The notes under the pieces are model-generated. The model worked only from the letters and a program-made list of their open reading frames with translations, had not been told where the DNA came from and ran no database searches. A DNA stretch of 64,000 nt from contig CAJTFW010000002.1 in assembly GCA_910575445.1 (NCBI GenBank), positions 418,106 to 482,105 of the forward strand. The letters run 5' to 3'. This document shows, in pieces, positions 45,889 through 53,802 of the stretch. Every line of letters starts with the position of its first letter. Positions within the stretch are counted from its first letter, which is position 1. The translations under genes and the position numbers were made by a program. This DNA is from Lachnospiraceae bacterium. GTDB lineage: Bacteria; Bacillota; Clostridia; Lachnospirales; Lachnospiraceae.

Positions 45889-47364
45889 ATGGCAGTAAGG
45901 GGTTTCTTCTACAACGCCACGGATTTGAACGATAAGGAGCGCAGATACAACGGCCAGGACATGAACGAAGATAAGGCACCTTTCTACAAAGAGGGCGTTG
46001 TATACGGCCATTTGCAAGTCACGGCAGGGGACGGGATGGAAGTAAGGGTGGACGGCGGAAGCCGCAGAGGGTACGCATATATCAATCTTCACACCATACA
46101 CAATACCGCCGTCCTGCCGCTTACCGTGAGCCAGGCAAGCGGAACACTTCCAAGGATTGACCGGGTGATTGTGAGGAATGACGAAACGGAGCGCAGGCCG
46201 AGCATATTCATCCGGGAGGGGGCGTTTTCAAGCAAGCCGCAGCCGCCAGGGCTGATAAACAATGACGTAATCCAGGAAAAGAGCCTGGCCCGTGTCTATG
46301 TGAGGGCCGGGGCGGTGGCGATTACCCAGGCGGACATAACGGACGAAAGGGCGGACGATTCCGTGTGTGGGTTCGTGGCTTCACAGTTCAAGGAACTGGA
46401 TTTCTCACAATTCCTTTCACAGTTCAACGCCTGGTTCGCAGAGGTAAAAAAGGCAATGGAAAAAGACCACGCCGCTTTTGTGAAAGAGTATACCGAACTT
46501 ATCCGGGATTTCATGGATGGCCGGGAAGCTGATTTGGAGCAGTTCAACGCCTGGCTTGCCAAAGAGAAAAAGGCAATGGAAAAAGACCGTCTTTCCTTTA
46601 TGGAGGAATACGCCGGGATGACAAAGGATTTCATGGAAACCCAGGCGGCGGAATGGGAAAAGTGGTTCCAGGGAAAGCAGGATGAACTTGCCGGGGACGT
46701 GGCCGGGAAATTGCAGTTGCAGATTGACGGCCTTAGAAAGAAAGTCCATAACATGGCGTTCAAGCTATGGATTGCCTACCGTCTGGAAAGCATCCAGGGA
46801 GCCGTTACCCTCACGCTTACCAACACCACAACGGGGAGCATCCAGACGGCGGATTTCACGGAAAGCGGAATTGGATTCTACATCACGGAAGCCGGGGACT
46901 ATACCGTGAGAACCAACAAAGGGGGCGTTGTGGCAACGCCTAACAGATTTTCTGTTGACAATGTGGACCTGATGCACACAATGACCGTTTCCTTGCGTGA
47001 CGGGGCAGATAGGGGCTATATCGGCAACTATATGGGTGCCTACATACAAAGGCAGACAGTAAGGCTTTATATAGCCTATCTGTTGGAGAGCATCCAGGAA
47101 GCCGTTACCCTCACGCTTACCAACACCACAACGGGGAGGGTGCAGACGGCGGCGGTTTCAGAAAGCGGCGTTGGCTTCCATATCCAGGAAGCCGGGGACT
47201 ATATCGTGGAAACGAACATGGAAGCCGTGATGCCCATACCAAGGACGTTTTCTGTTGGAAACGTGGACCATATGCCGCCAGGGTATACAATGACCGTTTC
47301 GTTGCGTGAGTGTGCCAATATGGCCTATATAGGCAACTATATTGGAACCCATATATTAAGTTAA
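45889..47364 (+). CDS. Baseplate/tail fibre protein with duplicated C-terminal modules
   Basis: 491 aa. The N-terminal 150 residues resemble upper baseplate/receptor-binding scaffolds (GFFYNATDLNDKERRYNGQD). Residues about 180-260 hold two related coiled-coil segments (FNAWFAEVKKAMEKD and FNAWLAKEKKAMEKD). The C-terminus is two copies of a 100-residue beta module (each with VTLTLTNTTTG and EAGDY). Likely the fibre that positions the DGR target. Confidence 0.75.
   Translation: MAVRGFFYNATDLNDKERRYNGQDMNEDKAPFYKEGVVYGHLQVTAGDGMEVRVDGGSRRGYAYINLHTIHNTAVLPLTVSQASGTLPRIDRVIVRNDETERRPSIFIREGAFSSKPQPPGLINNDVIQEKSLARVYVRAGAVAITQADITDERADDSVCGFVASQFKELDFSQFLSQFNAWFAEVKKAMEKDHAAFVKEYTELIRDFMDGREADLEQFNAWLAKEKKAMEKDRLSFMEEYAGMTKDFMETQAAEWEKWFQGKQDELAGDVAGKLQLQIDGLRKKVHNMAFKLWIAYRLESIQGAVTLTLTNTTTGSIQTADFTESGIGFYITEAGDYTVRTNKGGVVATPNRFSVDNVDLMHTMTVSLRDGADRGYIGNYMGAYIQRQTVRLYIAYLLESIQEAVTLTLTNTTTGRVQTAAVSESGVGFHIQEAGDYIVETNMEAVMPIPRTFSVGNVDHMPPGYTMTVSLRECANMAYIGNYIGTHILS
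46762..47361 (+). repeat. 300-bp tandem duplication in the fibre gene
   Basis: Unit 1 (46762-47061) and unit 2 (47062-47361) encode related 100-residue modules and share an almost identical block starting agcatccagg (46789 and 47089). Confidence 0.85.
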
Positions 47365-47384
47365 AAAGAAAGTGAGGTAAGAGG

Positions 47385-47897
47385 ATGAAAGGATTTCCTA
47401 AAGTAATCAAAACAAAGTCGGACCTGGTAAACACGTTCAAGATGGCGAAGAAAGGGAGCCTTAAAAAGTCGGATTGGTTGGAAGCCGTGGCGAAACTGGA
47501 AAATCAGAACTGGATTATGTGCCCGGTCATCAATCTGTCAGAGGACAGAAAGGCGGTCACAATCATGTTTTGTGCCGAAGCGGCAGCAGGGCAGAGGGTC
47601 AAAAACGGGGCGGTTTATCCGACCATACAGAGCGTTGAAACGGTGGAGGTGGATAAACATACCACCGACACGGAAAACGCCGCCACAGAGGGCCAGGAAG
47701 CGGCAAGGGAGGGCACGGGAAGCGGCCAGGCGGCAGCAGGGCAGCAGAATACCACAACCCACACTATACTGAACCTTTCCAAAGCCGTGAATATCGGCAC
47801 AATGGAAATCGGCATCCCGGCGGCGGTGACGTTCTATGACCGCCTGGGGATTTCCAGGGAGGAAGTAGAGGAAATGAAAGGAGAATTGGAAGCGTGA
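47385..47897 (+). CDS. Hypothetical protein preceding the DGR target
   Basis: 170 aa. N-terminal helical domain (KTKSDLVNTFKMAKKGSLKK), a low-complexity Thr/Gly/Gln/Ala linker (residues 90-125) and a C-terminal segment. Its end overlaps the target gene by 4 nt, suggesting coupled synthesis; it may be a chaperone or tail-tip linker. No family recognised. Confidence 0.5.
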   Translation: MKGFPKVIKTKSDLVNTFKMAKKGSLKKSDWLEAVAKLENQNWIMCPVINLSEDRKAVTIMFCAEAAAGQRVKNGAVYPTIQSVETVEVDKHTTDTENAATEGQEAAREGTGSGQAAAGQQNTTTHTILNLSKAVNIGTMEIGIPAAVTFYDRLGISREEVEEMKGELEA

Positions 47898-48994
47898 GCA
47901 GATTATTTGTGTATGATGAAAATATGTTGGATGAACGGGCGAAGATTACCGTTGCAAAGATGGCGGCCATTTCTGATATTGTGGCCCCGGACAAGGCGTA
48001 CATCCAGTACAGCGGACGGGGAGAAATCACAGTCATTGGCGGATGCGTGATTGCGGTGGGTGAAACGTCCGTGTTCAAGACGGCGGAAACCATACTTACA
48101 AAGGAAAATCTGGACCAGGGAAGCGATTTTGCACATGGCAATGATTATTATATCTATATTTGTGACCCGGGAACGGATGACCAGGACGAACAGTATTTGA
48201 TTTCGTTAAATTCCACGTTCCCGGACGGCGAGGGATGGGACGATACCAACACCCGGAAGATTGGCGGATTCCATTATGGCCGTGTGAGGAATACGGACGA
48301 ATACGGCAGGCCAATCAATACATCCGGGGCGGTAAGGGGTGCCGGATGGGAGGGGAATACCCGTGTGGATATTATCCCAAATTCCGTATGGACCACGAAG
48401 CACCGCCCTAAATGTGACCCGTCCGGCATGGTATACCTGGGGAACGCTTTATGGGGTGACATCTACCTTTCCAGTGATGACGGAGCCAATGGATTACAGT
48501 CTGTCTATTGCGGCACGCCTATCACGGGTACGGAGGGCCTTAACTGGTATATTGCAGGGGAAAGGGCAAGGCGTGTGGGGAAGCGTCTGCCGGATTACAT
48601 GGAATTTACCGTGGCAGCAGACGGAAGCCCCCAGGGGTTGGATGATTCCAACACAAACGGGTGGACGGCAACCGCCAACAAGGCAAGAACCGCCGTTGGG
48701 AACATTGCAAACGCCGTGAGTGCCTTAAATATATGTGACCTGGTGGGGAACGTGTGGAAATGGTTGGTTGAACTGTTACATGACCCAACGGGGACATCCT
48801 GGGCGTGGCATAATGTGTTAGGCAACGGTTACGGCCAGGCGTATATGGCGAACAGGCCGGGCTTGCACGCCCTCGTTGGCGGCGGCCCTTGGTACGACGG
48901 CGTGCGTTGCGGTTCACGGGCCGTCTATTGCAGCAGTGTTCCGTGGGGCGTGAGCACGGACGTTGGCGTGTGGTGCGTGTGTGACAGTCTGTAA
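47894..48994 (+). CDS. DGR target protein (C-type-lectin/FGE-like variable tail protein)
   Basis: 366 aa from GTG 47894. The N-terminal beta region is followed by segments WDDTNTRKIGGFHYGRVRN and MEFTVAADGSPQGLDDSN, typical of the formylglycine-generating-enzyme/C-type lectin fold used by DGR targets. VR encodes residues 321-364 (GGGPWYDGVRCGSRAVYC and the rest). Compared with TR, 12 codons are changed, including all nine AAY (Asn) codons. Presumed receptor-binding protein at the tail tip. Confidence 0.92.
   Translation: MSRLFVYDENMLDERAKITVAKMAAISDIVAPDKAYIQYSGRGEITVIGGCVIAVGETSVFKTAETILTKENLDQGSDFAHGNDYYIYICDPGTDDQDEQYLISLNSTFPDGEGWDDTNTRKIGGFHYGRVRNTDEYGRPINTSGAVRGAGWEGNTRVDIIPNSVWTTKHRPKCDPSGMVYLGNALWGDIYLSSDDGANGLQSVYCGTPITGTEGLNWYIAGERARRVGKRLPDYMEFTVAADGSPQGLDDSNTNGWTATANKARTAVGNIANAVSALNICDLVGNVWKWLVELLHDPTGTSWAWHNVLGNGYGQAYMANRPGLHALVGGGPWYDGVRCGSRAVYCSSVPWGVSTDVGVWCVCDSL
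48855..48985 (+). other. DGR variable repeat (VR)
   Basis: 131 bp, offset exactly 622 bp from TR with no gaps. Fourteen positions differ and every one is an A in TR (10 A to G, 2 A to C, 2 A to T). The final 21 bp are unchanged and form the likely initiation-of-homing end. Confidence 0.96.
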
Positions 48995-48998
48995 ATCT

Positions 48999-49027
48999 GT
49001 TGGGGTGGGCGAAAGCCCAACCCCGAC
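48999..49027 (+). promoter_or_regulatory. Hairpin/cruciform with GAAA loop just after VR
   Basis: gttggggtgggc-GAAA-gcccaaccccgac forms a stem of about 12 bp with one bulged A, 13 bp after VR. In Bordetella phage BPP-1 a similar small-loop hairpin a few bp after VR is needed for efficient retrohoming. TR lacks it. Confidence 0.75.
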
Positions 49028-49045
49028 TTGTAAAGGGATGGAGAA

Positions 49046-49441
49046 ATGGCCCAAGAAAAAGAAACAGAAAACAAGCAAACAAACGGTTTCATGGAAAGCA
49101 TGAAACTATTCCAAAAAGTTTATGATTTCCTGGTTTATATCTTTCCAATCTTAGGACAGCTTCCGAAGTTTGAAAAGTTCGCATTGCAGCTATACATAAA
49201 GCAGTCACTTTTTGAACTGGTAAAGGACATAATACGGTTCAGAAAGACGGGAACGAAAAGCCATATATATGCGGCGGACGTGGAACTGGAATTTATACGG
49301 GTGCTGATTCGGCTTGCGTTTGACTTGAAATATTCGGCGGTGAACAAACACCGATACGAAGTGGCAAGCCGGAAACTGGCAGAGGTAGGGAAGATATTGG
49401 GCGGCATTATCGGGGCCGTGAAAGACGGAAAATGGAAATAA
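49046..49441 (+). CDS. avd: DGR accessory variability determinant
   Basis: 131 aa, basic, four predicted helices. LPKFEKFALQLYIKQSLFEL and the basic RYEVASRKLAEVGKILGG are typical of Avd, a pentameric four-helix-bundle protein that binds the RT and TR RNA. Located between target gene and TR exactly as in BPP-1. Confidence 0.88.
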   Translation: MAQEKETENKQTNGFMESMKLFQKVYDFLVYIFPILGQLPKFEKFALQLYIKQSLFELVKDIIRFRKTGTKSHIYAADVELEFIRVLIRLAFDLKYSAVNKHRYEVASRKLAEVGKILGGIIGAVKDGKWK

Positions 49442-49766
49442 GGAATGAATTTTGGGGAAACTGTTAATTCGCACCCGGCCGGGCTTGCACGCCCTCATTG
49501 GCGGCGGCAATTGGAACAACGGCGTGCATTGCGGTTCACGGGCCGTCAATTGCAACAATGTTCCGTGGAACGTGAACACGAACATTGGCGTGTGGTGCGT
49601 GTGTGACTAATCAACTTTGCAGACTTAGGGGCCTATGGGCTACTAGCAAGATTTATCAATCATTCTGATAAGTCAGACGGTTTTCCCGTTCCGGCGTCTT
49701 GTCCGGACAAAATAGAAAAGGCACCGCCTTTTGAGTAGAAGAATATTTGAAAATTGGTAGGGCAAA
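49442..49766 (+). ncRNA. DGR template RNA region containing TR
   Basis: Non-coding gap between avd and rt. TR is 49477-49607. Downstream sequence to 49766 includes self-complementary runs (for example gacggttttcccgttc around 49675-49690) expected for the structured 3' part that RT-Avd needs for priming. Confidence 0.85.
49477..49607 (+). other. DGR template repeat (TR)
   Basis: 131 bp matching VR except at 14 adenines. In the VR reading frame it spells nine Asn AAY codons at the surface positions, which can mutate to many residues but never to a stop codon. Confidence 0.96.
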
Positions 49767-50819
49767 ATGAAAACAGTTAAAGGGTTACATGAAAAAATGT
49801 ATACCTTTGACAATACCAATACATCATTCAAGAAAGCCGCAGCAAACAAGCGGTTCCATGAAGAGGTATTGGCATTTTCCATGTCAAAGGAGGATGAACT
49901 ATTTAGGGCGTGTGAGGAATTGGAGAACCTCACCTATAAGCAGGGGGAATATACCGTTTTCAAGGTATGGGAGCCAAAGGAACGCCTTATCATGGCGTTG
50001 CCGTTCTATGACAGAGTGGTGCAGCACATGATTGTAAATGCCATAGGGCCGGTATTTGAACAAAGGTTCTATACCCATTCCTATGCGTGCCGTGAGGGGA
50101 AAGGGATGCACGCCGCAAGTGACCAATTATACCAATGGATGTATGAACTAATGATAATTGCGGCATTGCGGCTATACGCCTATAAAGGGGACATAAGCAA
50201 ATACTTTGCATCTATACCACATGATGAACTAAAAACGGAAAATAGGCGGTACATAGGGGACAGAAAAGCCCTTTATCTTATGGATAATATCATTGACAAG
50301 AACGGGATATTGCCGGACGGCGTGGGCATCCCCGTGGGAAATCTTACATCACAATTATTTGCCAATGTGTACGGGAACCGCCTGGACAAGTTCGTGAAAC
50401 ATACCTTGCATATCAAATATTATATCCGATACATGGATGATTTTATCATCCTTTCCCCGGACCTGGCACAGCTAAAGGAATGGGTGAAACGGATTGAAGA
50501 ATTTTTGGAAGAGGAAATGAAATTGCATGTGAATCCCAAAAGCACCATTCTGTATGCCGGAAATGGGATTGATTTTTGCGGCTATATCCACCACCCGGAA
50601 TATAGGAAAGTCAGAAAGGCATCCGTCCGGCGGCTGAAAAATGACGTGAAGCACCTGGAAGCCGGGGAACTGGACCGTGAAGCCTTTGAGCGGAAATATA
50701 AAAGCCGCCTGGGACACATGGGGCACGCCGACACCTACCACGTTACAAAGGCCATAGAATATGAATTGCTGTTTTGGGAGTGGGAGCAGAGGGAAAGCGG
50801 CATTTTGGTTCCGGCATAA
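49767..50819 (+). CDS. DGR reverse transcriptase
   Basis: 350 aa. Catalytic aspartates lie in KGDISKYF (140-147) and YMDD (222-225). GNLTSQ (191-196) replaces the QG motif of other RTs and is the DGR hallmark. Copies TR RNA with errors at adenines and, with Avd, directs the cDNA to VR. No maturase or nuclease domain. Confidence 0.95.
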   Translation: MKTVKGLHEKMYTFDNTNTSFKKAAANKRFHEEVLAFSMSKEDELFRACEELENLTYKQGEYTVFKVWEPKERLIMALPFYDRVVQHMIVNAIGPVFEQRFYTHSYACREGKGMHAASDQLYQWMYELMIIAALRLYAYKGDISKYFASIPHDELKTENRRYIGDRKALYLMDNIIDKNGILPDGVGIPVGNLTSQLFANVYGNRLDKFVKHTLHIKYYIRYMDDFIILSPDLAQLKEWVKRIEEFLEEEMKLHVNPKSTILYAGNGIDFCGYIHHPEYRKVRKASVRRLKNDVKHLEAGELDREAFERKYKSRLGHMGHADTYHVTKAIEYELLFWEWEQRESGILVPA

Positions 50820-50885
50820 GTGGGTCAGAATTTGAACGCCATGGGCGGTATGATACGGATAAAGCTATTTATGGAGGGTAAGGAA

Positions 50886-51197
50886 ATGGATTTACAAACA
50901 CTGATTCTTGCAATGAGTATTCCGAGTGCGGTAACTGGTTTCTGCTTTTGGCTCATTGAAGAGAAAATCAAGAAGCAGCAGAAAGAAACGGAGGAAAAAG
51001 AAAAAATCCGGGAGAAAAGCGAAGTCCTAATCATTAAAAGCGTGATGGCATCAATCGCACTGGGGGAAGCAACCGCCACGGCCATAAAGAACGGGCACGC
51101 AAACGGGGAAACGGAAGCCGCCTTGCAGTATGCCAGGGAAATAAAGCATGAGCAAAAGGACTTCTTAACGGAGCAGGGCATCCGGGGGATTTATTAA
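50886..51197 (+). CDS. Phage membrane-anchored coiled-coil protein
   Basis: 103 aa from ATG 50886 (MDLQTLILAMSIPSAVTGFC), after aagga; a GTG start at 50820 would add 22 residues. One N-terminal membrane helix, then a Lys/Glu coiled coil (KKQQKETEEKEKIREK). Placed just before the holin, so a lysis accessory or haemolysin-XhlA-like role is possible. Confidence 0.55.
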   Translation: MDLQTLILAMSIPSAVTGFCFWLIEEKIKKQQKETEEKEKIREKSEVLIIKSVMASIALGEATATAIKNGHANGETEAALQYAREIKHEQKDFLTEQGIRGIY

Positions 51198-51257
51198 AAG
51201 GAATCCACACCAGAAAAGGGTTTGGAAATAAAAGAAAAGCGAAAGGAGAAACAGACA

Positions 51258-51500
51258 ATGAAAAATGTAAATTGGGCAAGGAAACTTACAAGCCGTAAGT
51301 TATGGACGGCGGCAGCTTCCTTTGTTTCCATGATGATTGTTGCCACGGGAGGGACGGAAAACACCGCCGCCCAGGTAACGGCACTTATCATGGCCGGGGC
51401 ATCCGTTGTGGCCTATATCATTGGAGAGGGTTTGACGGATTCGGCCAACGCCGGGATTGAAGTAGGCGTGGAAATCGAGGATGCGGAAAAGGAAGTGTAA
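51258..51500 (+). CDS. Holin
   Basis: 80 aa with two hydrophobic segments (LWTAAASFVSMMIVATGG and VTALIMAGASVVAYIIGEGL) and an acidic tail. aaggaga lies before ATG 51258. Directly upstream of the endolysin. Confidence 0.8.
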   Translation: MKNVNWARKLTSRKLWTAAASFVSMMIVATGGTENTAAQVTALIMAGASVVAYIIGEGLTDSANAGIEVGVEIEDAEKEV

Positions 51501-51503
51501 GGA

Positions 51504-52784
51504 ATGGAAAAGCAGGATTTCATCAAAAAGATTGCCGGGTATGTGCAGAAATACGCCGCCGCCCATGGGATTGCAGTACACAGCCCAATTATAGCCCAGG
51601 CAGTCCTGGAAAGTGGATGGGGGGAAAGCCGTCTGGCGGCGGTGTACCATAATTATTTTGGGCTGAAATGTGGGACAAGGTGGACCGGGAAAAGCGTAAA
51701 CCTTAAAACCATGGAAGAGTACACGCCGGGAACCCTTACGCAGATTAAGGACAATTTCCGGGTATATGGCAGCATGGAAGAGGGCGTGAAAGGGTATTTT
51801 GATTTCATCCAACTGGAAAGATACCAGAACCTTAAAGGCATCACGGACCCGGCGGCATATCTGGAAACAATCAAGGCGGACGGGTACGCCACAAGCGGCA
51901 AGTATGTGGAAAATACCATGAGGATTGTTTCGCAGTATGATTTAAGGCAATATGACGTGAAAGGGGAAATGGGAACGGCAAAGACAGCAAGTGCCGCACT
52001 GGCCCAGGCAAGGGAATGGATTGGCCGGAATGAAGCGGACGGGACCCACAAGGGAATCATAGACGTATACAACGGCCACACGCCGCTTGCCAGGGGCTAC
52101 AGGGTAAAGTATACGGATGCCTGGTGTGCGACCTTTGTTTCTGCCGTTGCTATAAAATGCGGCTTGACGGAAATTATCCCAACCGAGTGCGGATGCGGCC
52201 AGATGATAGAATTATTCCGTGCCAAGGGAGAGTGGCAGGAAAGTGATAGCAGAACGCCGTCCCCTGGGGATGTGATTTTCTATGATTGGGACGATTCCGG
52301 GGCCGGGGATTGCACGGGATGGCCGGACCATGTGGGAATTGTTGAGAGCGTGGAGGGCGGAAAGATTACCGTCATTGAGGGCAATAAAAACAATGCAGTT
52401 GGCCGCCGTGTCCTGGCCGTGGATGGCCGCTACATAAGGGGGTATGGCGTTCCAAGGTATACAGAGGAAAGCGGAGCGGATGCCGCCGGAAGCGGAGCAA
52501 AGACCGTGGCCGCCGTTGCAAAGGAAGTGATTGCCGGAGCATGGGGCAACGGTGAAGAACGCAAGGAACGCCTGGAAGCTGCCGGGTATAGTTACCAGGC
52601 TGTCCAGGACCAGGTAAACGCTTTACTGAAAGGGAATGAAAAACCCACAAAGAGCGTGGCGGAAGTTGCAAAGGAAGTGATTGCCGGGAAATGGGGAAAT
52701 GGAACAGAGAGAAAGAAACGCCTGGAAGCCGCCGGGTATGATTACCGGGCCGTCCAGGATAAGGTAAACGGGTTATTGAAATAA
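51504..52784 (+). CDS. Modular endolysin: glucosaminidase + CHAP + two Cpl-7 repeats
   Basis: 426 aa without a signal peptide, so it depends on the holin. Residues 1-150: GH73-type glucosaminidase (AQAVLESGWGESRLA). About 160-315: CHAP peptidase/amidase (catalytic C in AWCATFVSA and H in DHVGIVE). About 335-426: two Cpl-7 wall-binding repeats (VAKEVIAGAWGNGEERKERL and VAKEVIAGKWGNGTERKKRL). Confidence 0.9.
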   Translation: MEKQDFIKKIAGYVQKYAAAHGIAVHSPIIAQAVLESGWGESRLAAVYHNYFGLKCGTRWTGKSVNLKTMEEYTPGTLTQIKDNFRVYGSMEEGVKGYFDFIQLERYQNLKGITDPAAYLETIKADGYATSGKYVENTMRIVSQYDLRQYDVKGEMGTAKTASAALAQAREWIGRNEADGTHKGIIDVYNGHTPLARGYRVKYTDAWCATFVSAVAIKCGLTEIIPTECGCGQMIELFRAKGEWQESDSRTPSPGDVIFYDWDDSGAGDCTGWPDHVGIVESVEGGKITVIEGNKNNAVGRRVLAVDGRYIRGYGVPRYTEESGADAAGSGAKTVAAVAKEVIAGAWGNGEERKERLEAAGYSYQAVQDQVNALLKGNEKPTKSVAEVAKEVIAGKWGNGTERKKRLEAAGYDYRAVQDKVNGLLK

Positions 52785-52853
52785 TCTGTAAAACAACCGC
52801 CTTTTGGAGATAAACAAGGCCAAAGCAAGGAATAATGATATGTCACAAGATAG

Positions 52854-52885
52854 GGAACACGTCAAAATAGGCGTGTTCCTTTTTC
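52854..52885 (+). terminator. Late operon terminator
   Basis: ggaacacg (52854-52861) pairs with cgtgttcc (52872-52879), followed by a T-rich tract. Ends the late transcript after the endolysin and isolates the right-end operon. Confidence 0.8.
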
Positions 52886-52902
52886 GTGAAAAATTTTTAG
52901 GA

Positions 52903-52948
52903 ATATGTCGGAATATGTGTTGACATATGCCGACATATGTTATATAAT
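52903..52948 (+). promoter_or_regulatory. Right-end operon promoter with nested palindromic operator
   Basis: TTGACA (52920-52925), 17 nt, TATAAT (52943-52948): consensus sigma-A. The promoter is embedded in atatgtcgg (52903-52911) / ccgacatat (52930-52938), and inside it atatgt/acatat. A repressor bound here would cover the -35 box and spacer. Likely the switch that controls the Arc-like protein and transposase. Confidence 0.75.
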
Positions 52949-53007
52949 AAAGACAGTTAAGGGAGATACTTAACAAATACATGGGCAAGCATAGAAAGGA
53001 AGAGCAT

Positions 53008-53148
53008 ATGGACGAAGAAATGAACACAAGCGAACTGTTAAAAGAAGTCGTTGAGGAAAACCAAACAAGAAAGATTCTTGAAATCTTGAATGACTGTAAA
53101 GACCTTGCGGAAGCAAAGGAAAAAGTAAAAGCCTTACTTAACAAGTAA
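53008..53148 (+). CDS. Small helical protein, first gene of the right-end operon
   Basis: 46 aa, MDEEMNTSELLKEVVEENQT then a Lys/Glu-rich helix ending KALLNK. ggaag lies just before ATG 53008; an in-frame ATG at 52981 adds 9 residues. No family recognised. Confidence 0.5.
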   Translation: MDEEMNTSELLKEVVEENQTRKILEILNDCKDLAEAKEKVKALLNK

Positions 53149-53269
53149 GACCAAAGGGAACCAGAAAGGGCGGTGGACTTGCCAAAGCCGCCCAATCTGC
53201 TAAGTGCAATTATACACTATTTGGCAAGGGAAAGGAAGCGTGAATTTGCCGGAAGAAAGGTTGGGACGT

Positions 53270-53464
53270 ATGCCAAGAGCAAAAAGCGGAGAGTTTAACC
53301 AGATTGCTTATCAGAATGAATTTAACAAGAAAAACTATGACCGTATAGAAATTAAGGTTCCGAAAGGGAAAAAGGCGGTCATAACGGAAGCCGCAGCGGC
53401 AGCAGGACAAAGCGTAAGTCAATATATCACCCAGGCCATTGATGCAAGGATGGGCCTGGTTTAA
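53270..53464 (+). CDS. Arc/RHH-type DNA-binding protein
   Basis: 64 aa from ATG 53270. NYDRIEIKVPKGKKAVITEA gives the ribbon and helix A, and GQSVSQYITQAIDARM helix B of a ribbon-helix-helix dimer. Candidate repressor of the nested operator at 52903-52938 in its own operon. Longer frame from 53204 lacks a ribosome site. Confidence 0.75.
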   Translation: MPRAKSGEFNQIAYQNEFNKKNYDRIEIKVPKGKKAVITEAAAAAGQSVSQYITQAIDARMGLV

Positions 53465-53502
53465 GATGCCGCCCCGGCAGCAGGACAGCCGCCGGGAGCA
53501 AT

Positions 53503-53773
53503 TAAAACGGCCATGCTGACCATGGGCGGCGTGAGGGTCCAAAGCCCCTACAAACTGTTGATGGGTTGCACTGGTGCAAAAAGTACCTACCAGGGGAAGC
53601 GTACACGCCTATTCTTCCCAGGTAGGCCGGGAACTAGAAAACCATGCCACGCCCCGGTGAAGTTATCCGGCGTTTAAAAGGTTGTACGATAACACCCGGT
53701 ATATTGCAAGTAGTCATCCTATAAAGCCGTAGGGCGTGATACGGACGGATGGCCGCTTGCGGTATGCAAAATC
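53503..53773 (+). repeat. 271-bp non-coding repeat, right copy
   Basis: Near-identical to 22061-22331, same orientation, 31,442 bp apart. Here it lies between the Arc-like gene and the small gene at 53803, filling the gap 53465-53802. Confidence 0.8.
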
Positions 53774-53802
53774 ACAGATTCATGCAAAGGGAGGAACTTA
53801 AC

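Noticed and set aside
48606..49082. Minus-strand ORF across VR
   Set aside because: Arg/Cys-rich shadow of the DGR target frame.
22061..53773. The 271-bp repeats as attachment sites of the prophage
   Set aside because: Clear phage genes (orphan HTH and transposase) lie outside the repeats, and base composition changes further out.
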